Assembly: GCA_950295325.1 (NCBI GenBank)
Contig: OX485808.1
Coordinates: 16,636,527 to 16,700,526 of the forward strand
DNA from: Polytrichum commune
Taxonomy: Eukaryota; Streptophyta; Polytrichopsida; Polytrichales; Polytrichaceae
Length of the DNA: 64,000 nucleotides
Direction: 5' to 3'
Under the pieces are notes generated by a model. It did no database searches, was not told the origin of the DNA, and worked only from the letters and a program-made list of their open reading frames with translations. Numbering within the stretch: position 1 is the first letter of the stretch; each line of letters begins with the position of its first letter. Positions 29,951-42,593 of this stretch are shown here, piece after piece. A program made the position numbers and the translations under genes.

Positions 29951-30830
29951 GTCCCAGGGAGTGCGCTTAGTGTTAAAAGTCAGGTATAACATGTGTGCGT
30001 CACCTCCAATTTAATACACCTATATAAAGATTTATTTCATTAAAAAAGAATACACATACATATACATATACATATATATGGAAAAGAAGCCTAAAATATG
30101 TATGCATGCTCAAAGTAAATTAAAAAAACAAAATCCTCACATACGTATACAATGAAAAACATGGTCTGAAAAATAGGCCTAAATTTGTTCACTTTAAATA
30201 ATACTTATTTATCATTGATTGAATACTTAAACATTTTTTCATATGTAGGATGTAACTCATACAAGTTTTTTTTCTACTACAAAAGTTATTGTAGCTAGTG
30301 CAACAATAGTTTCTAAGTCTACCATGATATGATATGTCAAGTCATAAGTCCATAGTGATCCTTGATTTTTTTGGTACCAACACAATCCAATCTCCATATG
30401 AGATGGTTGATCCAACAAATCAACTGGTTCTTTATATTCAACCCACCAATTAGCAAATTTTCTACGCAATCTATAAGCCCTCCTTAAATACCAAGTTTTG
30501 ATGGTCAATGCTTTTGATTTGCTTGGCCTTCCTCTTTGTTTACAATTCTTATCACATTAAAAATGGGCTATGTATATTTACGAGATCGACCAAAGTAATA
30601 CCTTGAGCTCATGTCTATTTTGTAAGCCTTCTCACAATTAATACCCATTTTGTTCACTCATGTGGTTCCATGTGGGATATTGAAGTGCACCCCATGGGAT
30701 GCACGTGTCTATTTAGTGTATGTTTTTAACTATAAAACCTTGATGTATACCACTGGAATATGGGCATCTGCATAAGATTAGTACATTGGATTGAGATCCG
30801 CTCACCTTATAAGGTATGTGATCTTCTTGT
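29951..30830. other. No gene seen
   Basis: AT-rich with several ATACATATAC runs near 30055. An 83-codon frame at 30257-30508 (-) has no recognised domain. A partial family 1 end (TGTATACCACTGGAATATGG) lies near 30745. Confidence 0.4.
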
Positions 30831-31140
30831 TGGCACTTCCCAACTCATTGAACGATGTTGAATGTTGGATCAAATAAGAAATTGTTCATCCATTTAGCAA
30901 CTACAAACCATGCAGTTTGTCATTTTAAGTCCCAAAATCAGGGTTAAGATTCAAAAGGTATAGGAGGTCAAAGTAAGATTTTCTTTCTCTTCTAACAATC
31001 ACATAGACCTTACTAATTATGTTACAATTGAACCGAAATTGGTTAGCATATTTTGAGCGGGTAGGCCATTCTCATTGTGAGACAAGTTTTTGTTGGTGTT
31101 AGTTGTTAACAACAAGCCTTATTACATACCACTCCTTAGG
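30831..31140. repeat. Dispersed repeat family 1, copy F
   Basis: Starts TGGCACTTCCCAACTCATTG. Contains TGTTGGATCAAATAAGAAAT, TTTAGCAACTACAAACC, GGAGGTCAAAGTAAGATTTT, ATCACATAGACCTTACTAAT, ATTTTGAGCGGGTAGGCCA and TACATACCACTCC. Nearly full length. Confidence 0.8.
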
Positions 31141-31804
31141 TGGGTAACTCCAATCATCCTTGAAACTACATGAAAAAGGTAGGGTCATTCTTATTCCTTG
31201 GAGCTGATTAATATAACATTCTTAGTTCTAAGATAGGGTTGAAAATGATCAAAAGTGTAGGTATAATTATGATAGAATGGGTTAATAAAGGAAGTAGTAA
31301 AGAAATTGGTAACTCTATGTTAGAATTGGATATTGGCTAGCCTAAGTAGATGGATGACATGACTTGGATGTAGTATCCTCTTATTGTGGATGAATACTTC
31401 AAATGAGATAGTACAATACTTCACAAAATTGTTCCAGTGTTGGAAAAATTTACCTTTGATTACATTTAGATGGCACCAAGCATAAGCAAATGGCCATGTG
31501 TAAGTTCCAATTAACTTCTAATGCAAGTTAAGAGGCCACAAGTAAAAAACAATGGCATGCAAAAGCACACATGCACAATAATTATAAGTTCAAAGCCAAA
31601 TAAATCAATGGAGCAATTTTGTGAGTGCATTGTGTACAAGAACTGCTTTGTTGTAGAGTTGTGCATATTGATTAGACTTATACTCTTGCCATGTAGAGCT
31701 GTGCAATATTGATTAGACTCAAACTCTTGCTGCAAAGTTGTGTGTACACACCATTTCTTTTGATTTTCTTTGTACTTTGAAGTCCCTGCTCCCAAGTAGA
31801 AAAG
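31141..31804. other. No gene seen
   Basis: AT-rich flank of the transposase relic. Any terminal inverted repeat of that element should lie here, but I could not identify one. Confidence 0.35.
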
Positions 31805-32400
31805 ATGGTTTGTCCATTATCTTCTCAAAAGAAATCATATGTCATTTCCATGTTGCATAGAGGGGTTGGTGTTAGAGAAGTGTCAAGGAATTTGCATGTA
31901 GGTGTTCGACCTATACATAGGCTTTGAAAGAAATTTGTTTCTACTATAGAATTATCACATGGAGGTAGACCAAGAAAATTGTCTCCTACAATGGAACGGT
32001 CTTGTGTGTTGGATATGACTAGAGGGAAGCTTAATTTGTTGTAGAGGCTACAAAAAATGTGCAAGAGGCATTTGGGATGCAAGTGTGTGTTGAAACAGTG
32101 AGACGTGCTTTGCGTAGAAGTGGTTTACAATCACAAGTGAAGCAAAAAAAACCACGTCTCTCAATCAAGAATGTCAAAGCACGTTTAGACTTTGCAAGAG
32201 CCCATTTAGATTGGACTATAGATGGCCCACCCAAATACCACTCATTAGAACATAGGTCTTCAATCAAGGAAGAGAGTGACCACATAAGGTTCGCGTTTCT
32301 TGCAATCAAACATTATGTGTATGCGCACATGCACTTGTGGAGGGAGTAAGGCAAAATGAAAGCATCCCATCATGTATCCATCTCACACCGAAAACGTCAT
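31805..32400 (+). pseudogene. Tc1/mariner-type transposase relic
   Basis: From an ATG at 31805 the frame reads SSQKKSYVISMLHRG and VREVSRNLHVGVR, like the first helix-turn-helix of Tc1 transposases, then SHGGRPRKLSP (the GRPR linker). After a frame change near 32040 it continues VCVETVRRALRRSGLQSQVK, QKKPRLSIKNVKARL and DFARAHLDWTID. That is the second HTH and the run into the first catalytic block. Stops, a frame change and loss of the DDE catalytic region make it inactive. Traces persist to about 32400. Typical plant mariner-like elements look different, so its origin is of interest. Confidence 0.8.
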
Positions 32401-34460
32401 GTTGGAGGGGCCGAAATGATGATGCCAACCTCATATGGGTAAAATGACACGCAAGGCCACTTGAGATGGGCATGGGAAAACTATGGCGAAATGTATGGCA
32501 ATTGATTGTTTTCAAGAGACGGAAAGAGGCCCACCACATGGAGCAAGGATGAAGAGCTTAGAGGATACTCTATTCCCGACAAAATTGAGTTCGTCTTCCT
32601 ACAAGTGTTGCCACATGTCATGTTCACAATGGTTAGGATTCATCTCTATCCCACGTGGAAATTACATTCCTGCACTAGTGAAGATGAAATAGAGTGCCAT
32701 ATGTGGTATCCTCATTGATTTAGCTTTCACACATATCCAAGCCTTGGAAATAGAGTCATATTTCCATGATATTAATCCCCTTTCGCCTTCACTTACATGC
32801 GGACATCGGGTTGTAATTTTTTTTACAAAAAACAAAGATGGGTGAGGTACCAACTCTTTTTTGGGGGGAGAGAAAGTGTACGAATAATTTTCAAAGAAGT
32901 GGTTAAGGGCAAGGTGTGGATAGTATCTTTCTTTCTTTTTCATTGTCTAAATCCTATACATGGGGGGGGGACACTCTTCATTGAGAGTGGAATCCATGTG
33001 TGTGCATGATCCCTAATGAAAACATTTGTAACCAAGAAGAACACTATACAAAATCTATACACTTTCTCTATACAATATGACTATCTCAAGTCTGTATATA
33101 AGAATTCTGAAATCTTAGAATTGATTGCCTCAATCATGTATACAATATAAGCATTTGGGAAGAAAATAAATAGATGTCCTTTTTATATATGTCTTAAATC
33201 CTTTTTATTAACAAAGTCAATGAAGTATGACACGGGGATGACAAATATTGTTTCCTTGATGTTCGGGATTACAAGTCATATTTGGATGAAATAAACTCCT
33301 ATTGTGAGAAATTCTAAGGGGGCACTTCAGGTACATGTAGACCAAAATATGATTAAATACCCTATGGTACACCTATATGCCATGTGACACCATTCATACT
33401 ACAGTGAGTGCACTCCCTAAGCTCCATGTTGAGCTCCAATCTTCAATATTCATTGGCTATGTTCATGATTCTTCCGCCCCCTCATCCATCCTCCTTTCCC
33501 CTCATCCATCCTCATTTCATGTTCAACCTTGCTCGTGGGGGGCCCTTGGATCTACCCTACTCAAATATTTTTGTTAATTGGAGACAACCTTCTTGAAGGC
33601 ATCTCAAGCTTTATATCAACTCAAAGCAAGGATGTTATTTTCTACACACATTGATATCATTCAATAAATATGTGTGACCGAGTCGTTAGTGTTGTATCAA
33701 TGATGAATATCTCAATGTAAATAAAATTAGACGTGGTATAAATTATACCCTAAGGGTAGCTCCACCATATAGTCCAATGAATACGTCCACACCGGTGTGG
33801 AGCTGCACATACCACCTTGTACGTTGATAAGCACAGGCCACTAACTCACAATATTGCAAACTCATTTGGAGTATTTACTCTCCTACATAATTGGACTCTA
33901 CAAATCAAAGCTTTTCCCCACATCTTCAAGCATTCCTCAAAGCCAACAGTCTCAATCTCCTAGAGGCCACATCCAATGTGACCATAGATGTGTTCAAAGC
34001 ATCTCTTGGCAATGATAGTTAAATCCATGATGCCAAAAATAAATGAATAAATAATGTCGAGTGAAGAAACAACCCCCCAATCATAGTTGAATCCATACAC
34101 AATCCATGCAGACGACAACGTTGTTGTGGGCCCACCGTTAACATGCCAAGTTGTGCCACATGTGGGACATTGAGCCATATGCAAAGCATGAATCGCCTAG
34201 GTGCCATGACAATTCCCATATGCCGGATGTCGTTTGTAGGATACCATGGAGATGCTCTAACCTCGCCTTCATGGGCTTCTTCAATTCCATGAAATCAAAG
34301 AGGACGAAATGTAATTCCTCCTAGCACAACACTAAATTGAACATTGGGATACTTCATATGAGTCATTATATCTTGAATGAGAACAAAGTATTCCTTTGAG
34401 TCATAGTAGATCCAGCACAAGAAAGGTACTTGCCTTATGAAATGATTAGCGCACTTAAAT
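32401..34460. other. No gene seen
   Basis: Possibly the decayed remainder of the transposase at its start, then AT-rich DNA. A GC-rich palindrome CCACACCGGTGTGG lies near 33788. CTCATCCATCCTCCTTTCCC is repeated near 33480. Confidence 0.35.
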
Positions 34461-34534
34461 GATCATAATTATGATTATGATTATGATTATGATCATAATT
34501 GTAATTTGCAAATCATAATCATAATCATAATTCG
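34461..34534. repeat. (TTATGA)n-type AT-rich microsatellite with inverted halves
   Basis: ATGATTATGATTATGATTAT on the left and AATCATAATCATAATCATAA on the right are complementary and separated by about 20 bases, so the tract can fold back on itself. Confidence 0.85.
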
Positions 34535-34768
34535 TCACTTTTGCAAATATCAAACTACACCCACCATCCACCATAACGAGGAGTGTTATTCACCAAGCTA
34601 TGACACACTGATTTTCGTGCATGAGGTAGGCAAATCAGGAGGCGGCATGTGGCTTCGAGGTGCCAACCAACTTGTATTGTGGGTATTCTATAATGAAATA
34701 ACAATTTGGCAACATTTTATCTTACATGTGACCACTTTAGAGACATGACGCAACCAATGCATCCAACA

Positions 34769-34920
34769 TATAGTTCAATGTTGTGTAAGTGGAACATCAA
34801 TAGTAGATTCTACATGGGTCATGCCAATGAATACCATGTTGGATGCCAATATTGGTATTCATTGGCATGACCCATATAGAATCTACTATTGATGTTCCAC
34901 TTACACAACATTGAACTATA
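34769..34920. repeat. 68-bp near-perfect inverted repeat (long hairpin)
   Basis: The left arm 34769-34836 begins TATAGTTCAATGTTGTGTAA. The right arm 34853-34920 is its reverse complement, with one mismatch seen (CTACATGGG against CTATATGGG). The loop is 16 bases. In addition, GCATCCAACA just left of the hairpin (34759-34768) is complementary to TGTTGGATGC in the loop (34837-34846). It could be a young fold-back element or the source of a long hairpin RNA. Confidence 0.95.
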
Positions 34921-35399
34921 AAAGACTCCCCCCCCCCACCATAACACCACCTTGGGAAGTAAAAATCTTTGACTCCGGAGCCTAAATCAATACCTTCCTC
35001 AACTCCAATTTCAACGATTTCAAATTCTTTGGTTATGATTCACAGCTGCTAACATGCTCAAGCTTCTAAAGCTTAAATCCATCAATTGGATGATTCCACA
35101 TAGCTAAAGGTGTCGACATTAGCCTCCATCTACGTTCCAAGTGTTGTATCTCATTTGTGCATGTGGAGGGTAGTCATTGTAGACCTTGAAAGGTGAAAAT
35201 GACTTCCATTATGCAACAACACATACATGGGATGAATCCCATCATGCTCAAAAGCTTCCGTGATGCGTACCAATAATGAGGTGCTTTACAACTCTTTGAA
35301 GTGGCGGAGGTTTATCACAAAAGGTGGTGAAGAGCTCCCAATCACATTCCCATCACACCATTGGCATTTCTTGCTCAATACTGCACTTTCAAGTAACAA

Positions 35400-35755
35400 T
35401 AATAGTTTCTAGAGGGTGGCCTCTTTGTCGGAAACCTAAATGAAGTATGTGGGTAACTAAGGAAAACAATTTCCTATATACAAGAAAATTATAGAGTGTA
35501 ACTCAACGATTGCATCAACAAACAAAGCCAAGAGCATAACAATTTAACCACAATCCAAAGTGCAAAACTCGAGGGACCCGATGAGCGCTCCAAAAGCCTC
35601 TAGTTTGAAAATTTCTAGAACCCAAATCCAAACCCTAACAAGAATGAGCAGGTTAGTCGTTGGGGACAATTACCATGTGACTATGCTAATGCCTCAAAAA
35701 ATACCAAATCTTACACTCACGTTAGTTTGTATGTGGTATGAAGAGTCCATCCCTC
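35400..35755 (+). repeat. Dispersed repeat family 2, copy 2
   Basis: Carries CGATTGCATCAACAAACAAA, CGCTCCAAAAGCCTCTAG, GTTGGGGACAATTACCATGT, CTAATGCCTCAAAAAATACC and TTTGTATGTGGTATGAAGAG, in the order seen at 27895-28350 but about 90 bases shorter. Confidence 0.75.
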
Positions 35756-36117
35756 GTGTAATAATCAATCATTTAAGACTCACAAGGGTCTCCAAGAAGT
35801 CTTTATTAAAACCCAATATGAATAACTTTGTAGTCATTTCAAATTGCACTATATGCCATATAAACATACCGGGAAATCAAATAACAATTATGCCATTTGA
35901 TATGAATAAAATCTCACATACTAAATACTGTAGTGAATTTGAGGTAATGTTTGTTTTTGGACATATATTTCATTCATACTAGAATTGCCTTAGACGTTCT
36001 TTGTTTGTGCGTTAGACATGCTCAAGACACTCCTAACGGGCTCCTAATTCTAACATACTCCTAGTTTGTTACCTTGAATCAAAGAAATTGACCCCAAGCT
36101 CTTGTTCCCGGGGGGTG

Positions 36118-36265
36118 GGACTCTTCATACCATGAATGAATTAACATGAGTGTAAGAAGGGGTATTGTTAGAGGCATCAGCGTACATGGTATACATAAGG
36201 TAGAGGTATTATGTTTCTCTAGTGTGTACATCCAAAAAGGCTATTAAGAAATTTGAAATAAAGCT
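36118..36265 (-). repeat. Dispersed repeat family 2, inverted partial copy
   Basis: GACTCTTCATACCATGAATG, then GTGTAAGAAGGGGTATTGTT, GAGGCATCAGCGTACATGGT and ATACATAAGGTAGAGG are the reverse complement of the 3' part of the copy at 28180-28345. Confidence 0.75.
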
Positions 36266-36926
36266 AGGTATACGAAAGATCTAAAAGTGTACACAAATGG
36301 CACTTAGTTTTAGTATCCTTAAGAATATCTTCCATTTAAATATGAAAATGTAAACAAATGGCACTTGCCATTGGTATGCATCTTCCTCTTGCATACTAAA
36401 GCACATAACTATCATCTCAAGTATCCCAATATGCTACGCTAGATGTCATAAAGTAAGTTTTCCACTTTTGGAAGTTACTAATGTTGATGAATAGTATCAT
36501 GTTCTTAATTAGTGTACATGACACTTTTAGACCTCTAGGCATCTAGTTTAGATTGTTCGCCAACAGTGTGTGTGATACTAAATACCATAAATGATGTAGT
36601 GTGGTCGACACTATTCGCCATTGATTTACATTACATGCCTCACAACACCAGTTCGCCACCACAAAGAGTGTCACATGACACTCGGTGTTACATGACGAGT
36701 CACGAAGACTACCATTGTTAGCATGGCACACCAATTTTAGTGCACACATACTTTAGTATAGATGATACTAAGTGTTCTATAATCGATCACAGTAATCATA
36801 TGAAAGTTTCAAAGTGTAAGAATCAGGCACACATATTTTATACAAGCCAGTCATCCCATAATCAAAGTGATGAGGAGAATGATCTCTCATTCATGTTGGT
36901 GCTAAAACACTGATGTTGAGGGCCGG
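36266..36926. other. No gene seen
   Basis: AT-rich spacer. A short motif (AAATGGCACTT) recurs near 36296 and 36357. No coding or RNA gene recognised. Confidence 0.35.
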
Positions 36927-37511
36927 TCTACACCATGGACCATGATGTCGGACTATGGAAGATTGCATTTTTCCATGGTCCAACTTCATAGTCCAACTTT
37001 CGTGGTCCAATTTCTTAAAAAAAACAATTTACAAAGCCTTGGGACCCCTCACTAGGTGTAAACCAAACATGGACCAAGAGGAATGACCATGCACCAAAAA
37101 GGGAATGTGTTGATATATCTATATCTATATATATATATATATATATCCAAAAGGAGCAGTTTTGAGGGGGGGAAAAGGTTTGACCATTCTCTTGTCTTCT
37201 CTTGTCTTCTCTTGTCTTCATCTTCTCTTCCTCAAAAAAAATATTTAAATTTTATTATAACAATATTTTTTTGCCATGGGCCCTTGCTTTTTTTCTACAA
37301 GAGCACCTCATTTCCGTCTCCCACAACGAAACCCATTGTACCATGTCAATGGATAATGTTGTACTTAACATATGTCTTTTGGAGACCTTGAACTCCATGG
37401 TCACTCTAACAATTTTTCCTTGGTGTAAACCAAAGTGATCCCGGGACGAGTTCAACAACCAATCACAAATTTTAGAGGACCTTGGGACGACTTCATGGTC
37501 CATGGTGTAAA
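36927..37511. mobile_element. MITE-like element with ~24-bp terminal inverted repeats
   Basis: The left end GTCTACACCATGGACCATGA and the right end, complement GTTTACACCATGGACCATGA, agree at 19 of 20 positions. Subterminal copies of GGTGTAAACCAAA occur near 37058 and 37422. Inside are an (AT)n tract (37118-37147) and CTTGTCTTCT repeated near 37190. About 585 bp and no coding capacity. No clean target-site duplication was seen. Confidence 0.65.
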
Positions 37512-40500
37512 CAACCGCTAATTCTCCTTTCAACCCAATTATCCCTTCAACCCCTAAATGACCGTGCCCTTTCCCAGCAAATCTTGGTCCAAAAACGAGC
37601 ATTGTTTTTGACGCATTGTTGGTGGCAGTCTAAGGACAACACACGGATTTCAACCGTAAGTTTGGGCAAGCCTCATGTCATTAAGCACGCTCAACAATTT
37701 CTTCCCGTTCACAAATGTAGGATTTGTGGAAACTTTAAACAGTCTTATGTGATACACTTAGAATAATAACGAACCCTCACAACATGAGCTCCAATGAACT
37801 ACACTATATATGATATTTAGTGTCACAAGGCATTTTACGTCACAATGGTAACTTTTCGGATGACACTTCTTATGAATAAGTGAACAAATATCGTCACGGG
37901 TGATGGATGAGCTCATCCGTTGGCCAAAACCCTACCTTCTCTTGTCAGCAACTTGTGATGAAATGTTGTCGTGGATGGTTAAAATTTGGATGAGAAAATC
38001 ACTTGGAAAATAACAGTAATTGCAACACTTATAAATCTATAATCTCCCCCACCCAAAACATTTACAAGGAATGACAAATAATGTTGGGTTCACATTTAGT
38101 GTTGGTGACACTATGTTGCGGTTTACATTTAGGATTGAACAAGACGATTAGAATTGGTGACACTAAATATCATAGTTAGTGTTGTTATTTTATGGAAAGT
38201 CCACATGAACCGTGGCATTGTGCATTAAACGGTAGTTCTAGATTCTAGGGTAGGGAGACAAGTGGGATGTTGGTGATTCTTGGAGGGAGGGCCCCATTGT
38301 ATATTGGGTGGTTGTCCTCTATAGTTCCTACGTTTTTGTCGACTATGAAAGGTACATGCAATCCAACACAAAGTATTTTTGTTCAACAAATTTGAAAGAT
38401 CATAACGCTCTTGATACTTCACAATGGCCATGCTAGGACTAGACACATGTACATGACATCAAAACTCAAAATAAAAGCCACTAACAAGGGATTGACTACC
38501 GCGTGTCCATAATCAAAGTTTATGACAATTTTTAGGGAAACAAATTGAGCCCAGTTGAATCTTGATATACAGTGATAGAATATTTTTTTGATGGGGACAT
38601 ACATGTTGTGTATAAGAGTTTTAAAGCCATACAAGATTAGATATAAATTTAGCTCCCCCGAGATGTTCCAATATTGACTCCAAACCAAACATGTGGTTGC
38701 ATAGACTGCCATCGACAAAGATCTTTGTAAAAGTTTCTATGACGGTTACGAATTTGCTAGTGGCCCTACCAAGAAAAGCATCAAAACAAGTTTTGGACAC
38801 ACAAATAATGGGGCATTCCAATGTACGCTATCCAAGGACTGCCAACGACAACACCAACAACTATCCTCTATGTTTGAGCCATGCTTTCAAGTTCGGATAA
38901 TGCTAATTTTTGCACAACTAGGTAAACTGGTCGGCCCCTTGTACAAACCTGGGTTCCATCTAAGGTACCGAGGCCTTGGGTGCAACACATGTCCATTCGT
39001 GACACCCACTTTGGCTCCCTAACATGAACCTAGCTAGCATGTTCACTGCATGCCTCCAAGCTACTCGAAGCTACGTGAGTAGCTGGAGTGCAAGGGAGCA
39101 TGCACACATGAGTAGACCCCTCTACTTAACATCGAAAGACCCAAATTGTAGATGACCTTTTTGGTTTTCCCCTAAACTCAGACAAACTTTGTTTGCACTG
39201 AAATTCAGTTGCTTCGACTCGACTTATGTTCACTAATCTACAATATTTTTCTACTATTCTTTTGACACTTTTAACGATTTGAAATTTGCAAAAAATACTC
39301 GAAATGTGACACTTCAAAGCTCCAATATCTTAGTGTGCATTTCAAAGCATATTTGCTCACCAACTCCCAAAAGCATTCAACATTGAATCTAAGAGGCAAA
39401 CAATTTCTTTTATTTTCCAAAAACAGATTTTGACAAACATAAAAATCAACGTTTTCCCAAAAAAATCCTTTTTAAATTCTTAAAAAATACATTTTGTAAA
39501 CTCTAGTATTTTATGAAATAATATATTTTCCATCAAAGCCACCTAGGTAGGATAGCAACCTTTTATCAATCAAACAACATGTTAGTTATCATAAATAAAC
39601 TTATTTCCATAGTGCTATGTACATGATTCTAGATAATGTGAATTAAGTATTATGTATCACTCGATTTTTACTCAAAGGAATGTAAACAAGTAATTTTGGT
39701 GAATCTTGCAATAAGTTCATTTTCCTTTCATTCTATTCTAGAAAGCACGTCATGGGGAATATGTGAAGGTGGATGGGCCTTGATTACTAATGATATGTTT
39801 TCCAACTAGCCCACTTCTTCTAGGATAATATGGAACACACAACAAGTACAAGATGGGTAGCAAAGTCTAATTTGAAGCCTATAGCCACATATGAATACAA
39901 TCCTAGCTCTTCAATACGGTATGTTTAGGAAATGAGAAACCATCGTATTATTGAGGTGTCACATATTCAAGCAGTGGACGGAGGAGATCAAGGGAGGAGG
40001 GTTACATCGGTCAAATCCGACGGTCGAGAAAGCACAGGCAACGTGGCCTCACTAGAAGCCAGAAGCTGCTTTCATCGCCCATAGACTTCTTCTCGATAAT
40101 ATGACATTTTGGACCTCTTTGTCATGATAACGAGGTACTTCATGAAAACACACACTAGATATTTTGTCACATATACACAATAAATATCCTTTCAAATGCA
40201 TTTCTATACAAGTATGCAAATTTCTCTCATGAAATCTATATGAACTTGAAGAAAGAATTAATAACTCGCTGATGTTGCCACTTCACATTAGCAACATGTA
40301 TCTTATTAAGGTTATCCTATATGGCATGCATTTCCATAATGTTTGCAAGAGTAAAGTCTAAGGTATTGAGGCCTTAAAGCGACACTTTAAGAAACTTTTG
40401 TTGTTTCATGAAGGTTAAGTAGCTTGGAAGTTTTTCAAAAAACAAAAAAAAAACAAAAAAAAGGTTCATAGGCAACCTACATAACTTTGCAAAGGCGTCT

Positions 40501-41238
40501 TAAGGATAAAGCCTTTTACTCTTCATTGAGGGGGTTTATTGATGTTGGACTACTATGTGAGAACCACCACAAAATCAACCTTATTGGGGGTGAGGATCTT
40601 CTATTAGGTGTTTTCCCCCTTTTGTGGATCAATTCTTACATTGCCTCGTCGAGGGGATAGATCCTCGATTAGTCATTGTGATTGGCCAAAGTTGATGCTC
40701 TTTTTAGAAGTGTTCTTTGCATCCTTAATACACCACTATTATGAAAAGGCATAAGTGGTGCTATGATATACTTCATTGCTTTTAACAATGACTTAATTGA
40801 TGGCACCGTTGCACCTTGTCGAAGGCTTAGGATCAAAAACAAGTATCACCAAAAGGAAGTTGTTACTTTAAGGCCTTATTTCCTTAATGGGTTATCCATA
40901 AAAAAAATGTAGCTCATAATTGAGCATCTGCCAATTTCACAACGGGTACATGTCTCTCATCAACATCTAAAGAGTCCAAGGGCTCTACATTAAGGTCAAA
41001 ACTAGGTGGCTTTATTCTCTGTCCCAAGGCCATATCAACTAGCTCTAACATGCAATATTCAGCTTCAATGATGTCTTCACCTTCCATTATCAAATGCTCA
41101 TAACTTTGCCAATACAACTTGGACTTGGACAACACTACCACCAAAAGAAGTGAAATTTCAAGAGTTTACAAACAATATTCAAATCAAAGAAATATGATAA
41201 ATATTGAGTTCAAAATACTTGAGAACATATTATGCACC
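37512..41238. other. Gene desert, no coding sequence recognised
   Basis: AT-rich DNA with no domain recognised in any frame. A 76-codon frame on the minus strand (40914-41144) contains PPSFDLNVEPLD, a DLNxxP-like motif resembling an EAR motif, but nothing else supports a gene. A1-rich runs occur near 40440. Confidence 0.35.
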
Positions 41239-41270
41239 TTGGTTTAGGGTTTAGGGTTTAGAGTTTAGGT
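41239..41270. repeat. Interstitial telomere-type repeat (TTTAGGG)n
   Basis: GGTTTAGGGTTTAGGGTTTA followed by GAGTTTAGG, about four units of the plant telomere repeat with one variant. Such short tracts are common at repaired breaks or in promoters. Confidence 0.85.
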
Positions 41271-41644
41271 GAAAACTACTGCAAAAGAGACAAAAGCTAA
41301 TGAGTCTCTTGATTAAGTTTTGAGATAGAGAACCTAGTCCACATGTTTTAACATCAATTTACATTTAAATTTCTTTTATCCAGATTTCATATGTGAAAGT
41401 GACATAATCTTAAATTAACTATGTACTTACACATGTGTGGGACCTGCCATATACGCATTCATTACCTCTATAATATGACTTTTAGGGGGGTGGGGATCCA
41501 AGGGTGTTGTATTAACAATATCACAGTCGTAGAGATTGATTTCACTTAGAAAGTTTGGTCTACAAAAGTTTTGTCTTGATATTGAGGTTGTCGTATTATC
41601 AAGTGTTGGATTAAAGAGGTCGAACTATATTTTATTCATATTTA

Positions 41645-41837
41645 AAGTGAAGATTCTCATGCTCATTAAATGGTCATATAGATCCCCCCCTCCCCCAATT
41701 ATGTTGATTAATTATTGAACCTAAGATGGTTATAAAATTTTGAACACATGTTCCAATCTTTCAAACACGTGTCGTTTTTAACATTTATTCTTAAGCCAAA
41801 TTTGACCACATACAATACCACTCAAATATAGGTGTTC
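41645..41837. repeat. Dispersed repeat family 1, copy G (partial)
   Basis: AAAGTGAAGATTCTCATGC, then TGGTCATATAGATCCCCCC, TTATTGAACCTAAGATGG, ACACATGTTCCAATCTT and ACCACTCAAATATAGGTGTT. Confidence 0.75.
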
Positions 41838-42180
41838 AATTGACACAAGTGACCGAATAAGGCACGCCTAGGTTGGCACTTTTTGTTGGAGGATAACCCA
41901 GCGCTTAGGGGCTTACTGGCGATTAGCCTACTACCCACCCTATCCACACGTAGCCACGTCGGATAGGGGTGGTCCTCCGAGATTGCAGGAGGCGGGCGCC
42001 ACCTCAGCAGATTTCCGTGCTGACTCATCGGTCCACCTTTGACTGGATGTGTGCACCGACACGTGCCGCTACAGCAGTGGTTGCTGAGAAGCTCATTGCT
42101 AAGAAACTGCTGCTATCCAGAGAATTGCAATAAACGAGGATTGCTAGGCTACGTAGACCCCGAGGTGTGTTGGACATCTA

Positions 42181-42593
42181 AGGTAGAAATACCATAACCC
42201 ATGGAAAATAAGGCAATTCGCATTGAACATCTGGTCTCACAATCATGAGATAATTTTCCAATATAGACGAGAAGGATTCATGAAGAATGCAAGTTGTTGT
42301 CCTAATACAAAAAAAATGATATAAAATTTTAAAGTGGAAAGTTGTCCAACCCTCTATTCGTTCATTAGATTCTCCCTACACCGAACACGGTAATCCGCAT
42401 TTCCATACATAACATCGCCTAAATCGGTTACCTCATGAGTACATTAACACTTGACTCCCATTGGCTACACTAAGTGTACATGCATTGAAGTTGCCGCTGA
42501 GTCATGATCTGTTTTAGAAATGGCACTTCACCGTGATGACAGCGGTCTAGTGCACAGCTAGAGGGTGGTTCATGGGTTATGGTATTTCTACCT
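42181..42593. mobile_element. 413-bp MITE with perfect 24-bp inverted ends and TA flanks
   Basis: The element begins AGGTAGAAATACCATAACCC and ends with the complement, GGGTTATGGTATTTCTACCT. It is flanked by TA on both sides (42179-42180 and 42594-42595). A TA target duplication and short inverted ends fit a Tc1/mariner-type (Stowaway-like) MITE. No coding capacity. The perfect ends suggest recent movement. Confidence 0.8.

Noticed and set aside
40914-41144. 76-codon minus-strand frame with a DLNxxP (EAR-like) motif
   Set aside because: A single short motif with no surrounding domain, in AT-rich repeat-like DNA.
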